Assembly: GCA_036379455.1 (NCBI GenBank)
Contig: DASVGQ010000010.1
Span: 1-32,456 of the forward strand
Direction of reading: 5' to 3'
Source of the DNA: SCRT01 sp036379455
Lineage (GTDB): Bacteria; Pseudomonadota; Gammaproteobacteria; Nevskiales; Nevskiaceae
DNA length: 32,456 bases
Part shown: piece after piece, positions 22,478 through 29,632 of the stretch
Layout: the number at the start of each line of letters is the position of its first letter
Numbering within the stretch: position 1 is the stretch's first letter
Notes under the pieces: model-generated
What the model saw: the letters and a program-made list of their open reading frames with translations, nothing else
Databases searched by the model: none
What the model was told of the DNA's origin: nothing
Made by a program: the position numbers and the translations under genes

Positions 22478-23624
22478 TACGAAGTTGCACAACGTGACGC
22501 CGCTGCGCGACGCCCCGCTGGCACCGGCCGATGACATCGAGTCGATCATCGCGGATTTCCGCGCCGGCAAGATGGTCATCATGATGGACGACGCCAATCG
22601 CGAGAACGAGGGCGACCTGATCGTCGCGGCAACGCTCGTCCGGCCGGAAGACATCAATTTCATGGCGCGCTACGGGCGCGGGCTGATCTGCCTGACGCTC
22701 AGCGCCGCGCGCTGCCGGCAGCTGCGCCTGCCGCCGATGGTCGCCTACGGCGACGACCTGCATCACACCGCCTTCACGGTCTCGATTGAAGCCGCCCGGG
22801 GCGTGACGACGGGCATTTCGGCCTTCGACCGAGCGCGCACGATCCGTACCGCGGTGGAACCGGACGCGCGGCCCGAGGATCTGGTCCAGCCCGGACACGT
22901 CTTCCCGCTGATGGCCCAGCCGGGCGGCGTGCTCACCCGCGCCGGCCACACGGAGGCCGGCTGCGATCTGGCGCGGTTGGCGGGGCTGGAGCCGGCTGCG
23001 GCGATCGTGGAAGTGCTCAACGAGGATGGGCACATGGCGCGGCGCCCCGATCTCGAGCGCTTCGCGCGCGAGCACGGGCTCAAGCTGGGCACCATCGCCG
23101 ACCTCATCCGCTACCGGCTGCAGCACGAGCACACCATCGAGCGCGTCGCCGAGACGCAGATCCGCACGGAGTTCGGCGAATTTCGCATCATCGCCTACCA
23201 GGACGCGGTGGAGAACACCTTGCACCTGGCGCTGGTCCATGGCGACATCGGCCGCAAGCAGCCGACGCTGGTGCGCGTGCACATGGCCAATACCCTAGCC
23301 GACGTGCTGGCCGCCACGCATCCGGAATCCACGCTGCCGCTGCGCAGCGCCATGCAGAAGATCGGCGAGGCCGACAGCGGCGTGCTGGTGCTCCTGCGCA
23401 AGCCGGAAACGCCGCGGGAGCTGGTCGAACAGATCGTCGGCCTCAATGCGACGCGCGGCACCGGCGGCGCCGACGGCGCCGAGCGCCAGGTGCTGCGAAC
23501 CTACGGCCTGGGCGCGCAGATCCTCAAGGACCTCGGCGTGCGGCGCATGCGCGTGCTGTCGTCACCGAAGACCATGCACGGCATCTCCGGCTTTGGCCTC
23601 GAGATCGTCGACTACGTCTCGTGA
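22470..23624 (+). CDS. ribBA: DHBP synthase with degenerate GTP cyclohydrolase II domain
   Basis: The N-terminal domain (about 22-215) is 3,4-dihydroxy-2-butanone 4-phosphate synthase, which makes the four-carbon precursor for lumazine. It carries DDANRENEGDL (40-50), LTLSAARC, DLHHTAFTVS, TTGISAFDRA and RAGHTEAG (158-164). The C-terminal domain (about 220-384) aligns with GTP cyclohydrolase II but has lost the zinc site. Where RibA has C-L-T-G-D-x-x-x-S-x-R-C-D-C, this reads NTLADVLAATHPE, and the GCHII active-site signatures are absent. It is thus probably a RibB with a non-catalytic RibA-like tail, as in several Proteobacteria, and a true RibA must be encoded elsewhere. The start is GTG at 22470 after GGAAGAGGAA. 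Confidence 0.93.
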   Translation: MADTKLHNVTPLRDAPLAPADDIESIIADFRAGKMVIMMDDANRENEGDLIVAATLVRPEDINFMARYGRGLICLTLSAARCRQLRLPPMVAYGDDLHHTAFTVSIEAARGVTTGISAFDRARTIRTAVEPDARPEDLVQPGHVFPLMAQPGGVLTRAGHTEAGCDLARLAGLEPAAAIVEVLNEDGHMARRPDLERFAREHGLKLGTIADLIRYRLQHEHTIERVAETQIRTEFGEFRIIAYQDAVENTLHLALVHGDIGRKQPTLVRVHMANTLADVLAATHPESTLPLRSAMQKIGEADSGVLVLLRKPETPRELVEQIVGLNATRGTGGADGAERQVLRTYGLGAQILKDLGVRRMRVLSSPKTMHGISGFGLEIVDYVS

Positions 23625-23649
23625 CGCACGCCCTGCCCGGCGCGGCGCG

Positions 23650-24153
23650 ATGATGGAGCCGGCACCCGCGCGCAAGAGCGGCTACGCGCCGCAACCTCCC
23701 GCGGACGCTTCGACGTTCCGCAGCACGCGGGTGGCGGTGGTGGGAACGCGCTGGAACGGCGAGCTGGTGGACGCGCTGGTAGCGGGCGCGTTGCGCTGCC
23801 TGACGGACTTCGGCGTGGGCGAAGCGCAGGTGACGCAGCTGCGGGTGCCGGGCGCCTTCGAGCTGCCGCTGGCGGTGGAGGTGCTCATGCGCGCGGCGCG
23901 CGTCGACGCGGTGGTGGCCCTGGGCGCGGTGATCCGCGGCGAGACGCCGCACTTCGACTATGTCTGCACCCAGTGTTCGCAGGGTCTGCGCGAAGCGAGC
24001 CAGCGCTACCGCATCCCCTTGGGCTTCGGTGTCCTGACGGTGGAGGATGCGTGGCAGGCCGCCGCGCGGGCCGGCGCGGGGCACGACAACAAGGGCTATC
24101 AGGCGGCCGCGGCGGCGCTCGAGATGGTCGCGCTGGTCAGGACTCTGAAGTGA
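23650..24153 (+). CDS. ribH: 6,7-dimethyl-8-ribityllumazine synthase RibH
   Basis: Condenses the pyrimidine intermediate with the RibB product to form lumazine, the substrate of RibE; it usually assembles as a pentamer or 60-mer shell. The 167-residue sequence has VVGTRWN (30-36), VPGAFELPLAVE (67-78), the catalytic region GAVIRGETPHFDYVC with His101, and GHDNKGYQAA near the C-terminus. The N-terminal ~23 residues are Pro/Ala-rich and longer than in minimal homologues, so a later start cannot be excluded; tandem ATGs at 23650 and 23653 are the best available. It is 25 bp behind ribBA, and its stop overlaps the nusB GTG. Confidence 0.95.
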   Translation: MMEPAPARKSGYAPQPPADASTFRSTRVAVVGTRWNGELVDALVAGALRCLTDFGVGEAQVTQLRVPGAFELPLAVEVLMRAARVDAVVALGAVIRGETPHFDYVCTQCSQGLREASQRYRIPLGFGVLTVEDAWQAAARAGAGHDNKGYQAAAAALEMVALVRTLK

Positions 24154-24608
24154 CCGAAGTCGCGCCCGCGTCCCATCCGCACGGCTTGAGCCGACGCAGC
24201 CTCGCGCGACGGCTCACGGTGCAGGCGCTCTACCAGTGGCTGCTCAACGAGACTCCACCGGGCGTCATGGTGCGCCAGTTCGCGGCGCAGCCAGACGGTT
24301 TGGGCCGCGCGGATCGGAGTTATTTCGACGCGCTGCTGCGCGAGACGGTCGCCGCAGTGCCGCAGCTGGACGCGCTGCTCGTACCGCATCTGGACCGGCC
24401 GCTGGTACAGCTCGACCCGGTGGAGCACGCCGTGCTGCTGCTCGGGACGCATGAGCTGGCGAGCCACCCGGAGGTGCCGTGGAAGGTCGTCGTCAACGAG
24501 GCCGTGGACCTCGCCAGGCTGTTTGGCGCGGCCGAGGGATACAAGTACGTGAACGGCGTGCTGGACGGGCTCGCCCACCAGCTGCGCGGTGCCGAAGTCA
24601 ACGCCTGA
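24150..24608 (+). CDS. nusB: Transcription antitermination protein NusB
   Basis: An RNA-binding helical protein that, with S10 (NusE), binds boxA and supports antitermination of rRNA operons. At 152 residues it has the expected length and pattern: SRRSLARRLTVQALYQWLLN (11-30), YFDALLRETV, LDPVEHAVLLLGTHELASHPEVPWKVVVNEAVDLARLFGAAEGYKYVNGVLD. The start is GTG at 24150 in GTGA overlap with the ribH stop. The ribH-nusB pairing is common across Proteobacteria. The N-terminal ten residues are unconserved. Confidence 0.96.
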   Translation: MTEVAPASHPHGLSRRSLARRLTVQALYQWLLNETPPGVMVRQFAAQPDGLGRADRSYFDALLRETVAAVPQLDALLVPHLDRPLVQLDPVEHAVLLLGTHELASHPEVPWKVVVNEAVDLARLFGAAEGYKYVNGVLDGLAHQLRGAEVNA

Positions 24609-24674
24609 GACGCGAATACCGACTCCTCGACATGACGCGGCAGCGCGCCGGGCGCGCGACAGTGAGGGCGTGGC

Positions 24675-25670
24675 GTGGATGAATTCGCGCTGATCCATCG
24701 GTACTTCCGCGAGGCGACGGAGAGTGGTGACGACGTGCGCCTCGGTATCGGTGACGACGCGGCGGTCGTCGCGGTTCCGCGCGGCTGGGAGCTGGCGGTA
24801 TGCACGGATACGCTGGTCGTCGAGCATCACTTCACACACGCGACGCCGGCGGCAGACGTGGGCTGGAAGTCCCTGGCCGTGAACCTGTCGGATCTGGCGG
24901 CCATGGGCGCGGTTCCGCGCTGGTTCACGCTGTCGCTCACGCTGCCGGATCTCGACCAGAGCTGGCTGCGCGGCTTCGTGTCGGGCATGGCCGAGCTGGC
25001 TCGGCCGGCGCGCGCGGCGCTCATCGGCGGCGACATGACGCGCGGTCCGCTGGCGGTATCCATTACCGCAGGCGGATGGGTGGAGCCCGGCGGCGCGCTG
25101 CGACGCGAAGGCGCTCGCGCCGGCGACGCCGTCGTGGTGACCGGCACGCTGGGCGACGCGGCGCTTGCCTTCCTGTGCGAGCGCGGCGAGCTCAGGCCAC
25201 GACCGGGTCCGGGCATGGAGGCGCTGCTCGCACGGCTGCGTCGCCCGACGCCGCGCGTCGCCGCAGGCCGCGTGCTGCGCTCCGTGGCGCACGCAGGCAT
25301 CGACGTTTCGGATGGCCTGAGCGCCGACCTCGCCCATATCCTCTCGGGCGGAGAGCAGGTCACGGACCTGCGGCTGGGCGCGGTGCTCGATCCGAAGCGG
25401 CTGCCGCAGTCGCCGGCGTTTGCCGCGCTGGTGCCGGACGCGCAGCGCGCGGCGGCGCTGCAGCTGGGCGGCGGCGACGATTACGAGCTGTGCGTCTGCC
25501 TTGCGCCGGAGAACGTGGAGCCTGCGCGCGCGCGGCTGGCCGCCGTCGGCGTCGCGTTCACGGTCGTCGGGACCATCGTGGCGGAGCCGGGCATGTGGCT
25601 CGAGAGCGCGGAAGGCCGCGTTCCATACGCGCCGCGCGGCTTCGACCACTTCCCGGAACCCGCGCGGTGA
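24675..25670 (+). CDS. thiL: Thiamine monophosphate kinase ThiL
   Basis: Phosphorylates thiamine monophosphate to the active cofactor TPP, completing the pathway served by thiM-thiE-thiD near the left end. The 331-residue protein starts MDEFALIHRYF and has the Mg/ATP motifs LGIGDDAAVV, TDTLVVEHHF, LAAMGAVPRW, GGDMTRGPLAVSITA, DVSDGLSADL and GGGDDYELC. The GTG at 24675 has GAGGG about 7 nt upstream and gives the family N-terminus. It lies 66 bp after nusB, the longest gap inside this operon, and overlaps murI (GTGA). No TPP riboswitch precedes it, so its control differs from that of the thiM operon. Confidence 0.96.
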   Translation: MDEFALIHRYFREATESGDDVRLGIGDDAAVVAVPRGWELAVCTDTLVVEHHFTHATPAADVGWKSLAVNLSDLAAMGAVPRWFTLSLTLPDLDQSWLRGFVSGMAELARPARAALIGGDMTRGPLAVSITAGGWVEPGGALRREGARAGDAVVVTGTLGDAALAFLCERGELRPRPGPGMEALLARLRRPTPRVAAGRVLRSVAHAGIDVSDGLSADLAHILSGGEQVTDLRLGAVLDPKRLPQSPAFAALVPDAQRAAALQLGGGDDYELCVCLAPENVEPARARLAAVGVAFTVVGTIVAEPGMWLESAEGRVPYAPRGFDHFPEPAR

Positions 25671-26482
25671 ACGCATCGGGCCCGGTGGGGGTGTTCGACT
25701 CGGGGCTGGGCGGCGTCTCGGTGCTGCGCGAACTGGTGCGTACGCTGCCGCACGAGAATTTCGTCTATCTCGCCGACAGCGCGTGGTGCCCCTACGGCGG
25801 CCGACCGGCCGCGGAGGTCGCGGCGCGAGCCGGGAACGTGACGGAAATCCTGCTCGAGCGTGGATCGAAGCTGATCGTGGTGGCCTGCAACACGGCGACG
25901 GTGGCAGCCATCGGCGAGCTGCGGCGGCGCTGGCCGATCGAATTCGTGGGCGTGGAACCGGCGGTCAAGCCGGCGGCGGCCGCCAGCCGCAGCCGCGTGG
26001 TCGGCGTGCTCAGCACGCGGGTGACGGCCAGCGGCGCGCGCATGCACGCGCTCATCGAGCGCTACGCGCACGGCGCGAAGGTGCTGACGCAGGCCTGCCC
26101 GGGGCTCGTGGAGCGCGTCGAAGCCGGCGACCTCGGCGGGGCGGCGACGCGCGCGCTGGTCGAACGCTACGTGCGGCCGCTGCTGGCCGTCGGCGCCGAC
26201 ACGCTGGTACTGGGGTGCACGCACTACGCTTTCCTGCGCCCGCTGATCGCCGAGGTCGCGGGACCCGCGGTCGCGATCGTGGAACCGGGCCGCGCGGTGG
26301 CCCGGCGCGTCGCCGACCGTCTCGCTGCCGTGGGTTTGAGCGCACCTGCTGGACGCATCGGCACCGTCGAGTGGCTGACGACGGGTTCGCCGCAGGTCAT
26401 GGAACGCGTGGGCCGCCGGCTGTGGGGAAGCGCGCTGTGCGCCCGCGCGGTTCATGATGCGGTCGTCGTGCAACGGAGCTGA
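25667..26482 (+). CDS. murI: Glutamate racemase MurI
   Basis: Interconverts L- and D-glutamate, supplying D-Glu for peptidoglycan. The 271-residue sequence has the two catalytic cysteines in VACNTA (Cys74) and LGCTHY (Cys184). It also has FDSGLGG (10-16), YLADSAWCPYG and GVEPAVKPA. The start is GTG at 25667, overlapping the thiL stop by GTGA. It is placed between thiL and pgpA, which are adjacent in E. coli and many relatives, so this looks like an insertion of a cell-wall gene into the operon. Codon use looks like the neighbours, so the insertion is not recent by that measure. Confidence 0.96.
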   Translation: MNASGPVGVFDSGLGGVSVLRELVRTLPHENFVYLADSAWCPYGGRPAAEVAARAGNVTEILLERGSKLIVVACNTATVAAIGELRRRWPIEFVGVEPAVKPAAAASRSRVVGVLSTRVTASGARMHALIERYAHGAKVLTQACPGLVERVEAGDLGGAATRALVERYVRPLLAVGADTLVLGCTHYAFLRPLIAEVAGPAVAIVEPGRAVARRVADRLAAVGLSAPAGRIGTVEWLTTGSPQVMERVGRRLWGSALCARAVHDAVVVQRS

Positions 26483-26485
26483 GGC

Positions 26486-27019
26486 TTGGACGCGAAGGCG
26501 CGCGCAAAGACGTTCCGACCCCCGGTCCGGCTGGTGATGACGACGCCGGTGCACCTGCTTGCCTTTGGCGGCGGCGCCGGCCTGCTGCCGTGGGTGCCCG
26601 GGACCTTCGGCACGATCGTCGGGGTGGTGCTGTGGGCCATCCTCGCGTGGCTGCCGATCACGGCGTACGGCGTGGTGGTGTTCGTGCTGTTCGTCGCCGG
26701 GTGCTTCATCGCCGGGCGTAGCGCGAAGCTGCTCGGCGTTCACGACCATCCGGGGATCGTCGTCGACGAGATCGTCGGTTTTCTCGTCAGCGGCTTTCCG
26801 CTCGTATACGGCCTGCACTGGTGGACCGGGTTGCTGTGGCCGTGGGTGCTGGCCGCCTTCGTGCTGTTCCGCTTCTTCGACATGCTCAAGCCGCCGCCGA
26901 TCCGCTGGTTCGACCGTCACGTCCGGGGCGGCTTCGGAATCATGTTCGATGATCTTCTGGCGGCGGTGCCGACGGTGGTGCTGCTGATGGCGGCACAGCG
27001 CGTGGTATCGCTGATCTGA
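26486..27019 (+). CDS. pgpA: Phosphatidylglycerophosphatase A PgpA
   Basis: Inner-membrane enzyme that dephosphorylates phosphatidylglycerophosphate to phosphatidylglycerol. The 177 residues contain about four hydrophobic segments and the motifs GGGAGLLPWVPGTFGT (28-43), HDHPGIVVDEIVGF (86-99) and FRFFDMLKPPPIRWFD. The start is TTG at 26486, with GGAG (26475-26478) 7 nt upstream and only 3 bp after the murI stop; ATGs at residues 18-19 are less likely because conserved residues precede them. Its last 80 bp are antisense to the 3' end of the convergent lysR gene. It ends the nrdR-pgpA operon; no hairpin terminator is visible. Confidence 0.95.
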   Translation: MDAKARAKTFRPPVRLVMTTPVHLLAFGGGAGLLPWVPGTFGTIVGVVLWAILAWLPITAYGVVVFVLFVAGCFIAGRSAKLLGVHDHPGIVVDEIVGFLVSGFPLVYGLHWWTGLLWPWVLAAFVLFRFFDMLKPPPIRWFDRHVRGGFGIMFDDLLAAVPTVVLLMAAQRVVSLI

Positions 27020-27938
27020 CCGTCGGCGCGGGATCGATCCGTGGCGCGGGCGCCGGCGTGGCGTCGACCAGCAGCCGTTCGAGCGGCTCGACCCGGTGGC
27101 GATGTTGCGCCGTGATCGCATAGAAGCGCTCGGCCAGGCGCTGCGACTGGCCGACGGTGACCAGCGCGCCGGAGCGCAGCTCGTCCTGTACCACCACCTC
27201 GGGAAGGACGGTGAGCCAACCGCTGTCGCGTGCGATCAGCCGCAGCATCGTCATGTCGTCGATCTCGGCGCGCAGCTGCGGCTTCACGCCGGCGGAGAAG
27301 CACAGCGCGTCGAAGCGCGCGCGCACGCTGTGGCGGGTGCTCGGCAACGCGACCTCCACGCCGTCCAGATCCTGCGGGATGCGCAGGACCTGTCCGGCCC
27401 AGCGTTCGTGTTGCCCCACCAGCGAGATGGCCTGGCTGCCGACGAAGCGGGAGTCGACGGGACGACCGGGATCCGTGGACACTGCTTCGTTGGCGAGGAC
27501 CACGTCCAGCTGATGACGCAGCAGGCGCTCGACCAGCGAATCGAGCCACCCTGACTCCACGGAAAGCAGGACCCTGACGTCGGCCAGCAGCGGCCGTAGC
27601 CAGTTGACCTGGAAGTTTCGAGACATCGTCGCCACGCTGCCGACGCGCACCCGCGTCCTGCCTTCGGAGCGCCCTTCCAGCCAGCCGAGCATCTGCTCGC
27701 CGAGGCCGAAGATATTCTCTGCGTAGGAGAACACGCGCTGCCCGGTCGCCGTGAGGATCAGGCGCCTTCCGCGTCGCTCGAACAGGCTCTCGTCCAGCCG
27801 GTCCTCAAGCTGCTTGATCTGCGTTGACAGCGCGGACTGCGAGGTGTGGACACTCTGTGCAGCGCGGCTCAAGGACCCCTCCTTGGCGACGCGCCAGAAA
27901 TAAAAGAGATGCCGGAAATTGAGTTGGCTTACGTCCAT
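26940..27938 (-). CDS. LysR-type regulator, NhaR-like, next to dabBA
   Basis: A 332-residue LysR-family regulator. The winged helix-turn-helix (about 5-65) reads LNFRHLFYFWRVAKEGSLSRAAQ, SALSTQIKQLEDRL and LFERRGR. It resembles NhaR, the sodium-responsive activator of E. coli, in its HLxYFW-V-KEGS start. The effector domain (about 92-295) binds an unknown signal. The last ~35 residues are Pro/Ala-rich, and the final 26 are encoded opposite the end of pgpA. The ATG at 27938 lacks a Shine-Dalgarno sequence but sits at the predicted transcription start of a good promoter; the upstream in-frame ATG at 27962 would lie inside that promoter. Divergence from dabB suggests that it controls dabBA. LysR genes accompany bicarbonate uptake operons in chemolithoautotrophs. 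Confidence 0.93.
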   Translation of the reverse strand: MDVSQLNFRHLFYFWRVAKEGSLSRAAQSVHTSQSALSTQIKQLEDRLDESLFERRGRRLILTATGQRVFSYAENIFGLGEQMLGWLEGRSEGRTRVRVGSVATMSRNFQVNWLRPLLADVRVLLSVESGWLDSLVERLLRHQLDVVLANEAVSTDPGRPVDSRFVGSQAISLVGQHERWAGQVLRIPQDLDGVEVALPSTRHSVRARFDALCFSAGVKPQLRAEIDDMTMLRLIARDSGWLTVLPEVVVQDELRSGALVTVGQSQRLAERFYAITAQHRHRVEPLERLLVDATPAPAPRIDPAPTVRSAIPRAVPPSAAPPSAPPPEDHRT

Positions 27939-27940
27939 CG

Positions 27941-27986
27941 TTCTGTATAAGAGAACATCCACATATTGTAAATGTTATTTACAGAA
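27941..27986. promoter_or_regulatory. LysR-type operator in the lysR-dabB intergenic region
   Basis: A perfect 7-3-7 palindrome, TGTAAATGTTATTTACA, lies at 27967-27983. Its core TAAATGTTATTTA satisfies both the general LysR motif T-N11-A and the CbbR-like TNA-N7-TNA. An outer imperfect dyad, TTCTGTATAA (27941-27950) with TTATTTACAGAA (27975-27986), may be a second half-site. The region is strikingly AT-rich for this genome. The palindrome covers the -35 of lysR and lies 51-67 bp before the dabB ATG, a fitting place for both autoregulation and activation. Confidence 0.65.
27944..27972 (-). promoter_or_regulatory. Promoter of the LysR gene, leaderless start predicted
   Basis: On the minus strand TTTACA (27967-27972), a 17-nt spacer (27950-27966) and TATACA (27944-27949) form a good sigma70 promoter. 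Six to seven bases after the -10 comes the A of the ATG at 27938, so the mRNA would have essentially no 5' leader. This explains the missing ribosome binding site. Confidence 0.6.
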
Positions 27987-28033
27987 CTCTTCCTGCACAC
28001 GATCATGGCGCCGCTTTTTGATCGGGACACGCA

Positions 28034-29632
28034 ATGAGCCTGCTGTATTGGACGGACTTCGCCATCGCGGTACTGCCGGCCGGACTGATGGTGCTGGCTC
28101 TGTTTTGCGCCGCAATCCGAAAGACGCCGGTAGCGGCTGTCTGGAAGCGATTCAATGTACTCGCGGTGGCCGCTCTGGTGCTGACGCTGGTGGAGCTGGT
28201 GGGTCATCTCACCATCGCGCCGTCCTACGACCAGTTCACGGCCTGGCACGACCTGTGGCTGGCGCCGAACCTGTTCGGCGTGTGGGTCAGCGTGCTGGTC
28301 CAGCTGCTGGGTGCCGCCATCGGCCTGTTCTCGTCCCGCCACCTGCAGGGCGAGCCGCGGCAACGCGTCTACATCGCGGCGCTGGCGGGCGTGCTCGCGG
28401 CCGTGCATTTCCTGCTGCTCGCCAACCACTGGGTGGTGCTCATCCTCGCGTGGGCGGCGATCGGCCAGGCGATGCACTACCTGCTGTGCTTCTATCCAGA
28501 GCGGCCGTTCGCGTTGCTGGCTGCACACAAGAAGCGGGTGACGGATCGCGTCGTGGATTTGCTGCTGATCGCGGCCGCGGGGCTGGCGTGGAGCCAGGTG
28601 GGTAGCGGCTCGCTTTCCGCGCTGTGGCGCTACATCGCCGCGGGGCACACGTCCATCGAGCTGGAACTCAGCGGCGTGTGCCTTGCGCTGGCGGTGATCG
28701 GCCGGACGGCGCTGATGCCCGTACACGGCTGGCTGGTGCAGGTGATGGAGGCGCCGACGCCGGTGTCCGCGCTGCTGCACGCCGGGGTGGTGAACCTCGG
28801 CGGCTACGTGTTGGTGTTCTTCGCGCCGCTGCTGGGCGTGGCGCTGCCCGCGCGGTGGCTGCTCGTGGTGTTCGGGCTGGTGTCGGCGGTCGTGGCCGGA
28901 TTGGTGCTGCTGACGCGCGTGAGCCAGAAGGTGCATCTCGCCTGGTCGACGATCGCGCAGATGGGTTTCATGCTGCTGGAGTGCGGGCTGGGGCTGTACC
29001 TGCTGGCCGCGCTTCATCTGCTGGGGCATTCGCTGTACAAGGCGCACAACTTCCTCGCCGCGTCGAGCGCCGTCAAGGACTGCAAGCGTCGCATCATGAC
29101 CGGCCACGTCGCGAACTCCTGGTGGAGCATGGTCGCCGCCGTTCCGGTCGCGATCGCGCTCGTCGTGGCGATCCAGTTCCTCGCCGGCAATCATGCGTGG
29201 CCGTGGTGGTGGAGCGGAGTGCTCGCGCTGGCGTGGGCGCCGTTGCTGTGGGTGCCGGCGCCGTCGACGGGTCGTGCCGGCGTCGTGCGTGCCCGCCTGA
29301 TCACGGCGCTGTGTACCGCGATCTTCCTGACAGTCGCGGCATGCGTGGTCGATCACGCGCCGCTGGGAGCCGGGGAAGATCCGCTGGACGCCGCGGGAAT
29401 CCTTGCCCTGATCGGCATGGCCGGAATGTATCTGGAGATGGTCGCATTCCAGCTCTGGCCGGCGGCGCTCGTCACGCTGCGGCGCTGGGTGTATGCGGGC
29501 TTCTACATGGATGAAGGCTATACGCACTGGGTGCTGGTCCTGTGGCCAACGCGCTGGACGGGCCTCGCCCGGGGGCGCGCCATGCGCGTGAATGCGCGAG
29601 GCGCGGCCGCGGTCAGCGCGTCTCGGCCATGA
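28034..29632 (+). CDS. dabB: DabB, proton-channel subunit of the DAB inorganic carbon pump
   Basis: A 532-residue membrane protein of the NuoL/MrpA-like proton-translocating family (PF00361), with about 13-14 predicted helices. In the DAB system it is thought to pass protons down the membrane potential and so drive DabA. Family signs are the helix-loop VMEAPTPVSALLHAGVVNLGGYV (237-259), AWSTIAQMGFM and GHSLYKAHNFL with the conserved buried Lys336. Complex I L/M/N subunits are longer or sit among nuo genes; here the partner is a PF10070 protein and no nuo gene is present, which supports DabB. GGGA is 7 nt before the ATG at 28034. The stop overlaps the dabA ATG (ATGA), so the subunits are coupled. 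Confidence 0.93.
   Translation: MSLLYWTDFAIAVLPAGLMVLALFCAAIRKTPVAAVWKRFNVLAVAALVLTLVELVGHLTIAPSYDQFTAWHDLWLAPNLFGVWVSVLVQLLGAAIGLFSSRHLQGEPRQRVYIAALAGVLAAVHFLLLANHWVVLILAWAAIGQAMHYLLCFYPERPFALLAAHKKRVTDRVVDLLLIAAAGLAWSQVGSGSLSALWRYIAAGHTSIELELSGVCLALAVIGRTALMPVHGWLVQVMEAPTPVSALLHAGVVNLGGYVLVFFAPLLGVALPARWLLVVFGLVSAVVAGLVLLTRVSQKVHLAWSTIAQMGFMLLECGLGLYLLAALHLLGHSLYKAHNFLAASSAVKDCKRRIMTGHVANSWWSMVAAVPVAIALVVAIQFLAGNHAWPWWWSGVLALAWAPLLWVPAPSTGRAGVVRARLITALCTAIFLTVAACVVDHAPLGAGEDPLDAAGILALIGMAGMYLEMVAFQLWPAALVTLRRWVYAGFYMDEGYTHWVLVLWPTRWTGLARGRAMRVNARGAAAVSASRP

Noticed and set aside
28034..29632. Complex I subunit NuoL or Mrp antiporter subunit
   Set aside because: No nuo or mrp genes are adjacent; the protein overlaps a PF10070 partner with an intact zinc site, which is the DAB arrangement.
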